DNA from: Halochromatium salexigens
GTDB taxonomy: Bacteria; Pseudomonadota; Gammaproteobacteria; Chromatiales; Chromatiaceae
Assembly: GCF_016653295.1 (NCBI RefSeq)
Contig: NZ_NHSF01000010.1
Span: forward strand, 18,578 to 82,577
DNA length: 64,000 nucleotides
Reading direction: 5' to 3'
Positions within the stretch are counted from its first letter, which is position 1. Each line of letters starts with the position of its first letter. The notes beneath the pieces are model-generated. The model ran no database searches and had not been told where the DNA came from. It saw only the letters and a program-made list of their open reading frames with translations. Position numbers and translations under genes: made by a program. Positions 40,594-48,711 of this stretch are shown piece by piece.

Positions 40594-41009
40594 GGTGCGA
40601 ACTCCTTCTAACGATCGATTGCGCGATCGAACTAAGCGACTGGATGCTGCCGCAGCGCAAGTCCAGGGTGAGACTGGCATGCGCTACGGTGTGCGCGAAG
40701 CGGGTACCGGCGGAGCTCGATGAGATGTGCTCATCGGGCTATTCACAAAGGCGCTGTATGCTAATCCAGTGCCGCCGGTGATCCTGATTCGGGGCTGACC
40801 TTGTGAGTCTTACCCTGAGCGTCGGCTTGTGGCCGACGATTGATAGGATGCGCTATTAGTCTGCGCATAAGATTGCAAACGACGCTGGTTTTGATCGCAA
40901 TTGCACAATGATCTGCCACTTAACGCCCCTTGTCGTGCCTCAGGCCATCCATTCGTCTATAGGTCTTAAACGGTGTCAAGCGTATCCCAAGAGGGGCCCT
41001 TTGGCGGGG
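40594..41009. other. 416-bp non-coding region upstream of leuA
   Basis: No convincing coding sequence is seen on either strand. It holds the leuA leader and ribosome site, and a perfect 7-bp hairpin (CGTCGGC 40820-40826 with GCCGACG 40832-40838). No leucine-rich leader peptide or recognisable riboswitch was found. The ampG 3' end abuts it on the far side. Confidence 0.6.
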
Positions 41010-42593
41010 TTATGAGTCAGGCTGTCCGCGCAGCGCGAGTTTGCGTCCGGCCAGCCACACCAGCAGCAGCACCGGCACCCCAATCAGGGTGGTAAAGATG
41101 AAGAAGCCCGGATAGCCGATGCCGTCGACGATCGAGCCCGAGTAGCCACCGATCACCTTTGGCAGCAGCGTCATCAGGGAACTAAAAATCGCGTATTGAA
41201 CGGCGGTGAACGAGACGCTGGTCAGACTGGACAAGAAGGCAACAAAGGCGGCACTCGCCAGTCCTGCGGCCAGATTATCGGCGGCGACGGTTAGATAGAG
41301 CAGTGCCAGGCTGTGGCCGACATAGGCAAGCCCGACGAAGATCAGATTGGTCAGCGCCGAGAGCACCGCGCCCAGCATCAGGATGCGCATAACGCCGAAA
41401 CGGGTTGCCATCAGCCCGCCGATAAAGCCACCGGCGATACTCACCACGACGCCGAAGGTCTTGACCGCCTGGGCGATCTCGGGCTTGGTAAAGCCGAGGT
41501 CCTGGTAGAAGACGTTGGCGATGACTCCGAGCACGATGTCGGAGATTCGGTACAGACCGATCAGCGCCAAGAGCAGCAGCGCGGTCTGCAGTCCGTAGCG
41601 GCGGAAGAAATCGAGCACAGGCGCCACCCAGGTCTGACGCGCCATCTCCCGGTTGACGGCACCGGCCAGCACCAGCGCCCAGCCGACCAGCCCGGCGATC
41701 CCAAGCGCGAGTGCGAAGTGCAGCGTCTCGAGCAAGAAGGCGCCGATCGGACCGCCACCGGTGGCCTGCTTCAGGGCCGCGACCGTGCCGCTGGTGAAGA
41801 AGAAGGTGCCGGCAAAGGCGGCCACCGCGAGCAAAAACACCAGCACCAGGCGCGCATAGTCGTAAGGTCCGTACTGGTAAACATCGGCGCGCTCGACCTC
41901 TGGTTCGCGCACAACCAAGGTTGTCACCACGCCGATCAGCATGGTCGCGGCCATGATCAGATAGGTTAGGCGCCAGGCTTGGTAGGAGTAGTCTCCCATC
42001 GACGACATGAACAGCGCGGCAAGAAACAACGCACCGGCGCCACTGGTGACCATGCCGATCCGGTAGCCGGCGATATAGGCCGCCGAGAGCATGCCCTGCA
42101 GGGCTGGCGGAGCGATCTCGATGCGATAGGCGTCGATGCAGATGTCTTGGGTCGCGGCCGAAAAGCCGAGCATCACCGCCGCCAGTGCCATCAGCACCAG
42201 GCCCTGAGAGCCTGTGGCTGGGTCGACCGAGGCCATCAGCGCGATGGCGGTGATGATCGCCAGCTGTGAGAGCAGCAGCCAGCCACGTCGGCGACCGAGG
42301 CGGCGCGTCAGCCAGGGCAGTGGCAGGCGATCGACCAGCGGTGCCCAGATGAACTTGAACGAGTAACCGAGCGCGGCCCAGCTAAAGAAAGTGACCGCGC
42401 CGCGCTCGACCCCGGCCTCGCGTAGCCAGAGCGACAGCGACGAGAAGATTAGCAGCAGTGGAATGCCGGCGGCGAAGCCGAGCAAGAGCATGGTGAGCAC
42501 GCGCCGGTCGCGTAACGCGCTCAGTACCTTGCCCCAGCCCTGAGGCTCGCCGGCAACAGTGGTAGAGAAAGCGCTTGTCTTGGGGGTCTTCAT
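41010..42593 (-). CDS. ampG: AmpG-type muropeptide permease (MFS)
   Basis: This 527-residue major facilitator protein has about 12-14 membrane segments. Its N-terminal region MLLLGFAAGIPLLLIFSSLS and the following GYSFKFIWAPLVDRLPLP loop are typical of AmpG. AmpG imports anhydromuropeptides from cell-wall turnover for recycling. C-terminal helices DNLAAGLASAAFVAFLSSL and the PKVIGGYSG region also match. It is divergent from the coiled-coil gene at 42785. Confidence 0.92.
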   Translation of the reverse strand: MKTPKTSAFSTTVAGEPQGWGKVLSALRDRRVLTMLLLGFAAGIPLLLIFSSLSLWLREAGVERGAVTFFSWAALGYSFKFIWAPLVDRLPLPWLTRRLGRRRGWLLLSQLAIITAIALMASVDPATGSQGLVLMALAAVMLGFSAATQDICIDAYRIEIAPPALQGMLSAAYIAGYRIGMVTSGAGALFLAALFMSSMGDYSYQAWRLTYLIMAATMLIGVVTTLVVREPEVERADVYQYGPYDYARLVLVFLLAVAAFAGTFFFTSGTVAALKQATGGGPIGAFLLETLHFALALGIAGLVGWALVLAGAVNREMARQTWVAPVLDFFRRYGLQTALLLLALIGLYRISDIVLGVIANVFYQDLGFTKPEIAQAVKTFGVVVSIAGGFIGGLMATRFGVMRILMLGAVLSALTNLIFVGLAYVGHSLALLYLTVAADNLAAGLASAAFVAFLSSLTSVSFTAVQYAIFSSLMTLLPKVIGGYSGSIVDGIGYPGFFIFTTLIGVPVLLLVWLAGRKLALRGQPDS

Positions 42594-42784
42594 CGGGCTA
42601 GGTGGCTCGGGTCATGGGGGCAGGGCAGTGAGCGCGGGCAGAACCGTTCAAGCAGTCCAGGCCGGTGGCGTGCGTCATGCTAACGCGGATTGGCCGCCAC
42701 TGGTGCTGATCCTTTGCTATGCCCGCAGGCGATCGATGTGAGATGTTTGAGAGCTATACTGCTGTCGTTTAAGGTTTCGAGAGA

Positions 42785-43390
42785 ATGATCGTCATGGCCA
42801 GCGTTGTACTCAGACAAGACGTCGATGAACTTCGCGAATACATGAAGGAACTCAGTTATCAGGCGATGCGTACCGAGGTGTCGCTGAATCGCCTGTCGGA
42901 CGAGATGCGTCAGTTCAAGGACGAGACCCTCCGCGACCGACAACGTATGAACAAGCAATGGGGCGACCTGGCCAACCGGCTCGGTACGCTGGTCGAGGAT
43001 ATCGTCGCTCACAGCCTGCCCAGGGTGGCGGCCGAGCTGCTTGGTTGCGATGCCCCGGAGCTATTTGCACTGCGAGTGGTCAGACGCCGCAACGGCGAGT
43101 TTCGTGAATACGATGCGATGGCCGTCTGCAAGGACAGTCTCCTGATCAACGAGACCAAGCCCAGTCTCCAGAGCAGCCATGTCGAGGCGTTCTTGGCGAA
43201 GCTGGCCGATCTGCCCGTGTTTTGCCCGGAGTACGCCGGCAAGCGCGTGGTCGGCGTGCTCTCCAGTCTCTATCCCGACCCGAGCGTGGTTTGTCGGGCC
43301 ACCGCCGCCGGCATCCTGGTCATGGGCATGGGGGATGAGGCCATGCAAGTGCTGAATCCCGAGGCGTTGCGCGAACGCGGCGAGTTCTGA
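42785..43390 (+). CDS. Coiled-coil protein with PD-(D/E)XK-like domain
   Basis: This 201-residue protein has an N-terminal coiled coil (about residues 10-65). A domain containing EYDAMAVCKDSLLINETKPS follows, in which the Asp...Glu-Thr-Lys spacing resembles a PD-(D/E)XK nuclease core. Similar two-part proteins (DUF3782-like) are common in cyanobacteria and purple bacteria, without known function. Two in-frame ATGs at 42785 and 42794 are both possible. It ends 21 bp before cls. Confidence 0.72.
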   Translation: MIVMASVVLRQDVDELREYMKELSYQAMRTEVSLNRLSDEMRQFKDETLRDRQRMNKQWGDLANRLGTLVEDIVAHSLPRVAAELLGCDAPELFALRVVRRRNGEFREYDAMAVCKDSLLINETKPSLQSSHVEAFLAKLADLPVFCPEYAGKRVVGVLSSLYPDPSVVCRATAAGILVMGMGDEAMQVLNPEALRERGEF

Positions 43391-43411
43391 CCCGGCTTTC
43401 TAACCAGGCAC

Positions 43412-44863
43412 ATGGACCTGAGCCATCTCTTATCCGACCTCTGGATCATCAGCTTGCTCGGCCTGCAAACGGCGGCGGTGGTCCTGACCACCACGCATCT
43501 GGTGCTGAGCAACCGCGATGTGCCCTCGACCGTGGGCTGGACCGGGCTGGTGTTGCTCACCCCCTTGGTCGGCGTGGTGCTGTACTGGATGTTTGGCATC
43601 AACCGGATCAAGCGCAAGGCGCACCGGCTGCGCCCGGAGACCTCGCTGCTGAGCGAGGAGGCCAGCGTGCGCGCCGAGCAACGCGCCCATCGTCTGCTCG
43701 AGAGCCGCTTCCCTGGGCTGATCCCGCTGGGGCATCTGGGCGATGAGCTGACCCTCTCGGAACTCGAGGCGGGTAACCGCATCACGCCGCTGGTCAATGG
43801 CGACGCGGCCTATCCCGAGATGCTCGCCGCAATCGATACCGCGCAACGCAGCGTGGCGCTCTCGAGTTACATCTTCGATAACGACCTCGCCGGTCAGCGC
43901 TTCATCGCCGCGCTGCAACGGGCGCATCGACGCGGCGTGCAGGTGCGGGTGCTGATCGACGGCGTCGGCCAGTGGTACAGCCGTCCGCATACGCCCAAGG
44001 TGTTGCGCCAGCTGGGCATCCCGACCGGGGTCTTCCTCGAGTCGGCGCTGCCGATCCGTAACCCTTATCTGAACCTGCGCAATCACCGCAAGATCCTGGT
44101 CGTCGATGGTCGGCTCGGGTTCACCGGCGGGCTCAATCTGCGCGAGGGCTGTCTGCTCGAGAGCAATCCCCGCCATCCAGTGCAGGATCTGCACTTCAAG
44201 GTCGAGGGGCCGGTGGTGCGCGGGCTGATGGAAGCGTTCGGACTCGACTGGGCCTTCACCACCGGCGAGCGTCTCGGCTGTGATGCCTGGTATCCGGTGT
44301 TGGAACCGGCGGGCGAGAGCATCGCGCGCTGCGTGCCGGATGGGCCCGACGAGGACTTCGACGTGCTACGCCGGTTGATTCTGGGCGCGCTGGCGCATGC
44401 GCGACAGCGGGTGCGGATCGTCACGCCTTATTTCCTGCCGGATCAGACCCTGATCACGGCGCTCAATGTCATCGCCATGAGCGGGGTCGAGGTGCAGATC
44501 CTGGTCCCGCAACGCAACAACCTGCGCTTCGTGCAATGGGCGGCCGAGGCCCAGGCCGAGCAGATCCTCGACGGGCGCAGTCGCATCTTCGTGACCCCGC
44601 CGCCGTTCGACCATACCAAGCTGATGCTAATCGACGAGGCCTGGTGCTTCTTCGGCTCGGCGAACTGGGACCCACGTAGCCTGCGTCTGAATTTCGAGCT
44701 GAATATCGAGTGCTATGACGCCGCGCTGGCGCGTCGGCTCCATGCGCTGGTTGATGAGAAGGTGGCGGACGCGATCGAGATCCGCGCCGCCGATATGCGG
44801 GCTCGCACTCTGCCGATCCGTTTGCGCGATGGCTTTGCGCGCCTGCTGACGCCTTATCTTTGA
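43412..44863 (+). CDS. cls: Cardiolipin synthase
   Basis: This 483-residue phospholipase D-family enzyme condenses phosphatidylglycerol to cardiolipin. Two N-terminal membrane helices (about residues 8-28 and 40-58) are followed by two HKD motifs: NHRKILVVDGRLGFTGG and DHTKLMLIDEAWCFFGSANWD. Length and layout match ClsA-type enzymes. It probably shares a transcript with the preceding coiled-coil gene, although their functions seem unrelated. Confidence 0.95.
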   Translation: MDLSHLLSDLWIISLLGLQTAAVVLTTTHLVLSNRDVPSTVGWTGLVLLTPLVGVVLYWMFGINRIKRKAHRLRPETSLLSEEASVRAEQRAHRLLESRFPGLIPLGHLGDELTLSELEAGNRITPLVNGDAAYPEMLAAIDTAQRSVALSSYIFDNDLAGQRFIAALQRAHRRGVQVRVLIDGVGQWYSRPHTPKVLRQLGIPTGVFLESALPIRNPYLNLRNHRKILVVDGRLGFTGGLNLREGCLLESNPRHPVQDLHFKVEGPVVRGLMEAFGLDWAFTTGERLGCDAWYPVLEPAGESIARCVPDGPDEDFDVLRRLILGALAHARQRVRIVTPYFLPDQTLITALNVIAMSGVEVQILVPQRNNLRFVQWAAEAQAEQILDGRSRIFVTPPPFDHTKLMLIDEAWCFFGSANWDPRSLRLNFELNIECYDAALARRLHALVDEKVADAIEIRAADMRARTLPIRLRDGFARLLTPYL

Positions 44864-44976
44864 GGGAATGATGGTAGTCTGACCTTTTGACGGTTAGGCG
44901 CTCTCGCGTATTGTCGAGGCCAATCCTAATGCATTAGCGGTCTTGCACGGCACCTCAGAGACGAGCTAGCGCTGCC

Positions 44977-45094
44977 ATGACCACCGCCCCCATCGTCTGG
45001 AGCTTCTGCACCACGCTGCGCGGTGCTGGCGGAGGAAATCGTCGAGCACCTGCGCTCGGCGCTGGCGAGCTTTGAGTCCGTCAACGCGGTTTGA
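44977..45094 (+). pseudogene. hsdM: Tiny hsdM (type I DNA methyltransferase) remnant
   Basis: From ATG 44977 the frame reads MTTAPIVWSFCTTLRG, the typical start of HsdM (pattern VWSFCxTLRDDG). Within 50 bases the sequence switches to another frame reading AVLAEEIVEHLRSALASF, then ESVNAV and a stop at 45092, resembling the HsdM C-terminal helix. The roughly 450 residues between are deleted. No hsdS or hsdR trace was seen. The gap on both sides of it (44864-44976 and 45095-45175) holds nothing else that I recognise. Confidence 0.55.
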
Positions 45095-45175
45095 GCCAGT
45101 CGGCCAACGGCCCATGAACGCAGGGTATTTCGTGCTCGCCTATACTGTGGCTCCTGCCGTTTCTGAGCATTCGCT

Positions 45176-45616
45176 ATGACAGCACCGAGTTTGTATGAGC
45201 AAGACGTCGCCGCCTGGGCCGAGCAGCAAGCGGCATTGATCCGGGCTGGACAGTTCGAGCGGCTCGATCTGGCCCATATCGCCGATGAGATCGAAGACGT
45301 GGGCAAGAGTGAGCGACGCGAGCTTGCGAGCCGGATGGCGGTGCTGTTGGCCCACTTACTCAAGTGGCAATTCCAACCGGAACGTCAGAGCAGCAGTTGG
45401 CGACGCACGATCAAAGAGCAGCGCCGAGCCTTGCGCTTTCATCTCAAACAGGTGCCCAGTTTGAAGCCAAGGCTCGCCGACTCGGGTTGGTGGGGGGCGA
45501 TCTGGGCCGATGCGGTGACCAAGGCGATCGAGGAGACGGGGCTGGGCGGATTCCCCGAGGACTGCCCTTGGAGCCTGGAGGAGATCATGGACGACACCTT
45601 CCTCCCCGGAGGATGA
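45176..45616 (+). CDS. DUF29 family protein
   Basis: This 146-residue protein shares the DUF29 landmarks: LYEQDVAAWAEQQAALIRAG, HIADEIEDVGKSERRELASR, HLLKWQFQPERQSSSWR, and the end CPWSLEEIMDDTFLPGG. It is a second intact copy in this window and is clearly diverged from the one at 35621. It follows the hsdM remnant. Function is unknown. Confidence 0.9.
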   Translation: MTAPSLYEQDVAAWAEQQAALIRAGQFERLDLAHIADEIEDVGKSERRELASRMAVLLAHLLKWQFQPERQSSSWRRTIKEQRRALRFHLKQVPSLKPRLADSGWWGAIWADAVTKAIEETGLGGFPEDCPWSLEEIMDDTFLPGG

Positions 45617-45631
45617 TGTTTACCCTGACGC

Positions 45632-45691
45632 ACGCTCAGATCCATCACGCTCAGATCCATCACGCTGAGGGCCATTAAGCTGAGAGCCATC
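45632..45691 (+). repeat. Four tandem 15-bp repeats
   Basis: Units begin at 45632, 45647, 45662 and 45677. The first two are identical (ACGCTCAGATCCATC); the third and fourth are diverged (ACGCTGAGGGCCATT, AAGCTGAGAGCCATC). They fill the gap between the DUF29 gene and yjbQ and end three bases before the yjbQ start. They could affect translation initiation of yjbQ or simply be slippage-prone. Confidence 0.8.
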
Positions 45692-45694
45692 CCT

Positions 45695-46132
45695 ATGTTG
45701 ACACGCCTGGACACCATCACGCTGCAGACGACAGCCCCGATCCAACTCATCGACATCACCGAACCACTGCGCGAATGCTGTGTGCGCAGTGGCGTGCGCA
45801 ATGGCCTGGTGACGCTGCTCTCGCGCCATACCACGGCCGCGATCTGCCTCAATGAGCGCGAGACTCAGCTGCAGCGCGATATGGTCACCTTCCTCAAGCG
45901 CCTGGTGCCGCGCGATGGCGATTACCTGCACAACCTGGCGCCGGTCGATGATCGCGACAACGCCCACGCGCATCTGATGGCGCTATTCACCAATGCCTCC
46001 GAGACCATCCCGATCGCCGATGGCGAGCTGTTGCTCGGCGGCTGGCAGTCGGTGTTCTTCGTCGAGCTGGACGGGCCGCGCCCGGAGCGTGCCGTGACCC
46101 TGCAGTTCCTCGGCCAGGTCGCAGAGGATTGA
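45695..46132 (+). CDS. yjbQ: YjbQ family protein (UPF0047)
   Basis: This 145-residue protein of the UPF0047/YjbQ family has the conserved GLVTLLSRHTTAAICLNE and the C-terminal ADGELLLGGWQSVFFVELDGPR. Some members show weak thiamine-phosphate synthase activity; the true role is uncertain. It ends 6 bp before the RuBisCO-like gene, so the two are probably co-transcribed. Confidence 0.9.
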   Translation: MLTRLDTITLQTTAPIQLIDITEPLRECCVRSGVRNGLVTLLSRHTTAAICLNERETQLQRDMVTFLKRLVPRDGDYLHNLAPVDDRDNAHAHLMALFTNASETIPIADGELLLGGWQSVFFVELDGPRPERAVTLQFLGQVAED

Positions 46133-46138
46133 ACGATC

Positions 46139-47431
46139 ATGCGCGCTGCTGATATCGACGGTTTCTATACCGATGCATCGACGCTCGATGCCGAGGCGCA
46201 TCTGATCCTCGACTACCGCATCGAGTGCCGTGGTGATCCGCGTGTCGCCGCGGCCCATCTGTGCAGCGAGCAGTCGACCGCACAATGGCGCCGGGTCGAT
46301 GTCGATGAAGACTATCGCCCGCGCTTCGCAGCCAAGGTGCTGGATCTGGAGGTCGAGACCGAGCTGTCCGGCACCAGCTATCCGCTCCTCCCACCGGTGG
46401 ATGGTCCGGTCAGCGTCTGCCGGGTGCGCATTGCGCATCCGCATGCGAATTTTGGCCCGCGCCTCCCGAATCTGCTCAGCGCGATCCTGGGCGAAGGCCC
46501 CTTCTTTGCCCCCGATGTGCCGCTGATCAAGCTGCTGGATATCACGTTTTCGGACAGCTTCCTGGCCGCGTTCGAGGGGCCGCAGTTCGGGCTCGATGGG
46601 CTGCGTGAACGCTGGCAGATTCACGACCGGCCCTTCTTCTTCGGAGTGATCAAGCCCAACATCGGCTTGGACCCCGAGCCCTTTACCGAGCTTGGTTATC
46701 AGGGCTGGCTCGGCGGGCTCGATATCGCCAAGGACGACGAGATGCTGGCCGATCCCGACTGGTCACCGATCGCGCGCCGCTCGGCGCTGCTCGGCGCCGC
46801 GCGCCAGCGGGCCGAGCAAGCGACCGGCGAGCACAAGGTCTATCTCGCCAACATCACCGATGAGGTCGACCGACTGCTGCCGCTGCACGATCTGGTCGTG
46901 GCGAACGGCGCCAACGCGGTGATGGTCAATGCGCTGCCGGTGGGGCTGAGCGCGGTACGCATGTTGCGCAAGCAAGCCCAAGTACCGCTGGTCGCGCACT
47001 TCCCGTTGATCGCCGCCTCGAGCCGGCTGCCCTATTTCGGCGTGCATACCCGGGTCTGGACCAAGCTGCAGCGCCTGGCCGGCTTCGATGTGGTGATCAT
47101 GCCAGGGTTCGGGCCTCGGATGATGACGGCGGAGGATGAGGTGCTGGAAGGCATCGCCGCCTGCGTCGAGCCGATGGGGCCGATCAAACCCTGCCTCCCG
47201 GTACCGGGTGGCAGCGATTCGGCGGTGACCCTGCCAGGCGTGCATGAGCATGTCGGCAATGCGGATTTTGGCTTCGTCCCTGGCCGCGGGGTGTTCAGCC
47301 ATCCGATGGGACCGCGCGGTGGAGCGGCGAGCCTGCGCCAAGCCTGGGAGGCGATCGCCGCTGGCGTGCCACTCGCTGAGCATGCCGCTCAGCATCCAGA
47401 GCTGGCGGCAGCGATCGGTACTTTTGGTTAA
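46139..47431 (+). CDS. RuBisCO-like protein (form IV)
   Basis: This 430-residue homolog of the RuBisCO large subunit keeps the carbamylation site region ([10 protein letters not shown], with Lys, Asp and Glu) and one active-site lysine (GVIKPNIGL). It lacks the second lysine of the IKPK motif. It also lacks the loop-6 lysine, having IMPGFGPRM where RuBisCO has VGKLEG. The phosphate-loop region is PVPGGSD...[11 protein letters not shown]. It therefore cannot fix CO2 and is form IV. The subgroup resembles phototroph RLPs linked to sulfur or methylthio metabolism, but this is not settled. Confidence 0.93.
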   Translation: MRAADIDGFYTDASTLDAEAHLILDYRIECRGDPRVAAAHLCSEQSTAQWRRVDVDEDYRPRFAAKVLDLEVETELSGTSYPLLPPVDGPVSVCRVRIAHPHANFGPRLPNLLSAILGEGPFFAPDVPLIKLLDITFSDSFLAAFEGPQFGLDGLRERWQIHDRPFFFGVIKPNIGLDPEPFTELGYQGWLGGLDIAKDDEMLADPDWSPIARRSALLGAARQRAEQATGEHKVYLANITDEVDRLLPLHDLVVANGANAVMVNALPVGLSAVRMLRKQAQVPLVAHFPLIAASSRLPYFGVHTRVWTKLQRLAGFDVVIMPGFGPRMMTAEDEVLEGIAACVEPMGPIKPCLPVPGGSDSAVTLPGVHEHVGNADFGFVPGRGVFSHPMGPRGGAASLRQAWEAIAAGVPLAEHAAQHPELAAAIGTFG

Positions 47432-47440
47432 GCGCGGTCT

Positions 47441-48637
47441 TCAGGTCGCGATTTGTGGCTGCGCGGATTTCCGCAACAGCTTACGGTTGAGCTTGAGCAG
47501 GGTCTCGAGACTCTTCCACTGCACCAAGATCAGCGGCAGCATCAGCGCGAAGAAGGCCGGCGTCAGCGGTGTGACGATGTCGTTGCCGACCAGCCCGAAC
47601 ATGATCCAGAACCAACCGAAGACGAAGAAGGCCACCCCAGGGCAGATCAGGCTGTAGGCACCAGGGCTCTTTTGTTCGCCACGCAGGTAGTCGCGGAAGT
47701 AGCCGAGGCGCTGCATGACGACATAACCGAGCAGGCCGAACAGGATCTCGAGCGAGAGGATGATCGAGGTCAGCACGAACAGCGCGGGCTTTGGCACCGT
47801 CAGGTCGAACCCATGCTGCAGCCCCATGATCAGTCGCACCAGGGTGATCCCGGACAGGGTCAGGATCGGGATCAAGATCCAGAGGCTCGGCGAGGCGCTG
47901 GCGGTGAGCCCATGGCGCAGCATGGCATTGACGCCGACCACCAGCTTGACGAAGCCGAGCAGCGCCGAGAGGCTCAAGAAGAAGATCGCGAAGAACAGCC
48001 CGATAGCATTGATGAGCTGATTCTGGCTCATCGCACCCGGCGCGGCGAAGGCCACGGCGATCATCGCGAAGGCGAAGATCGGCATCATCTGACTCAGGTT
48101 GGCGTTGCCGATGAAGTCGAACGAGCCGGTCATGACCAGCCGCGAGAGGTAGTTGCCGTACATGCGCAGGGCGGCGGCGCCGATGATGATCAGCACCACC
48201 AGCACGCCCGGGAACAGGTACTCGGCGATGCTCCAAAGACCGGGGATGGTGGCGGCACCGACCGCGAACAGCACATTGATGGTCATGGTCAGGGTCAGCG
48301 GGATGGCCATGAAGGCGACATCCTTGTTGCGGGCCTCGATCTGCTCCAGATCGGTGGTCTTGCGCCAGCGCCGATATTGCAGCAGGTTCCAGATCAGCAG
48401 CCGGATGTGCATACCGGCCATCACCAGCATGCCAGCGAGCCCGAGGATGATCAGCGGTCGCATCCAGTCGGCACCGGTCGCCCAGAGCAGCAGCAAATCA
48501 TCGGCGGTGACCACTGGGGTCTGCGGGTGTGGCACCAGGAACATGAAGTAGAGGAAGAAGGTCACGGTGAGTCCGCCCGCGCCGAGGGCGGCGAGGAAAT
48601 AGAGGGGGTGATACCCCTGCGGCGGTGTCTTGGTCAT
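47441..48637 (-). CDS. Polytopic membrane protein (possibly TsoY-like)
   Basis: This 398-residue protein has about ten transmembrane segments and starts MTKTPPQGYHPLYFLAALGAG. A cytoplasmic loop (LLQYRRWRKTTDLEQIEARN) lies after the second or third helix, and the end is basic. The pattern recalls TsoY-like or tellurite-resistance/dicarboxylate-transporter proteins, but I cannot assign a substrate. A perfect FNR-type box lies 61 bp upstream of the ATG, suggesting anaerobic induction. It is convergent with the RuBisCO-like gene. Confidence 0.75.
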   Translation of the reverse strand: MTKTPPQGYHPLYFLAALGAGGLTVTFFLYFMFLVPHPQTPVVTADDLLLLWATGADWMRPLIILGLAGMLVMAGMHIRLLIWNLLQYRRWRKTTDLEQIEARNKDVAFMAIPLTLTMTINVLFAVGAATIPGLWSIAEYLFPGVLVVLIIIGAAALRMYGNYLSRLVMTGSFDFIGNANLSQMMPIFAFAMIAVAFAAPGAMSQNQLINAIGLFFAIFFLSLSALLGFVKLVVGVNAMLRHGLTASASPSLWILIPILTLSGITLVRLIMGLQHGFDLTVPKPALFVLTSIILSLEILFGLLGYVVMQRLGYFRDYLRGEQKSPGAYSLICPGVAFFVFGWFWIMFGLVGNDIVTPLTPAFFALMLPLILVQWKSLETLLKLNRKLLRKSAQPQIAT

Positions 48638-48697
48638 GGGACTGCTCCGATCAAGAAAGAATATCGGACAGTATTTAAGAATTTGCTAATACTCTCA

Positions 48698-48711
48698 TTG
48701 ATTATCATCAA
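48698..48711 (-). promoter_or_regulatory. FNR/Anr-type binding site upstream of the membrane protein gene
   Basis: The minus strand reads TTGATGATAATCAA, a perfect TTGAT-N4-ATCAA FNR box, within the larger palindrome ATTGAT-GATA-ATCAAT (48697-48712). AATACT at 48670-48675 would serve as a -10 box for a start near 48663. This places the site at about -41.5, the class II activator position. It overlaps the stop codon of the upstream UbiB-like gene. Confidence 0.65.

Noticed and set aside
40987..41004. Possible ampG terminator (CCAAGAGG/CCTTTGG)
   Set aside because: The stem has a mismatch, a wobble and almost no loop, and no T-run follows on the minus strand.
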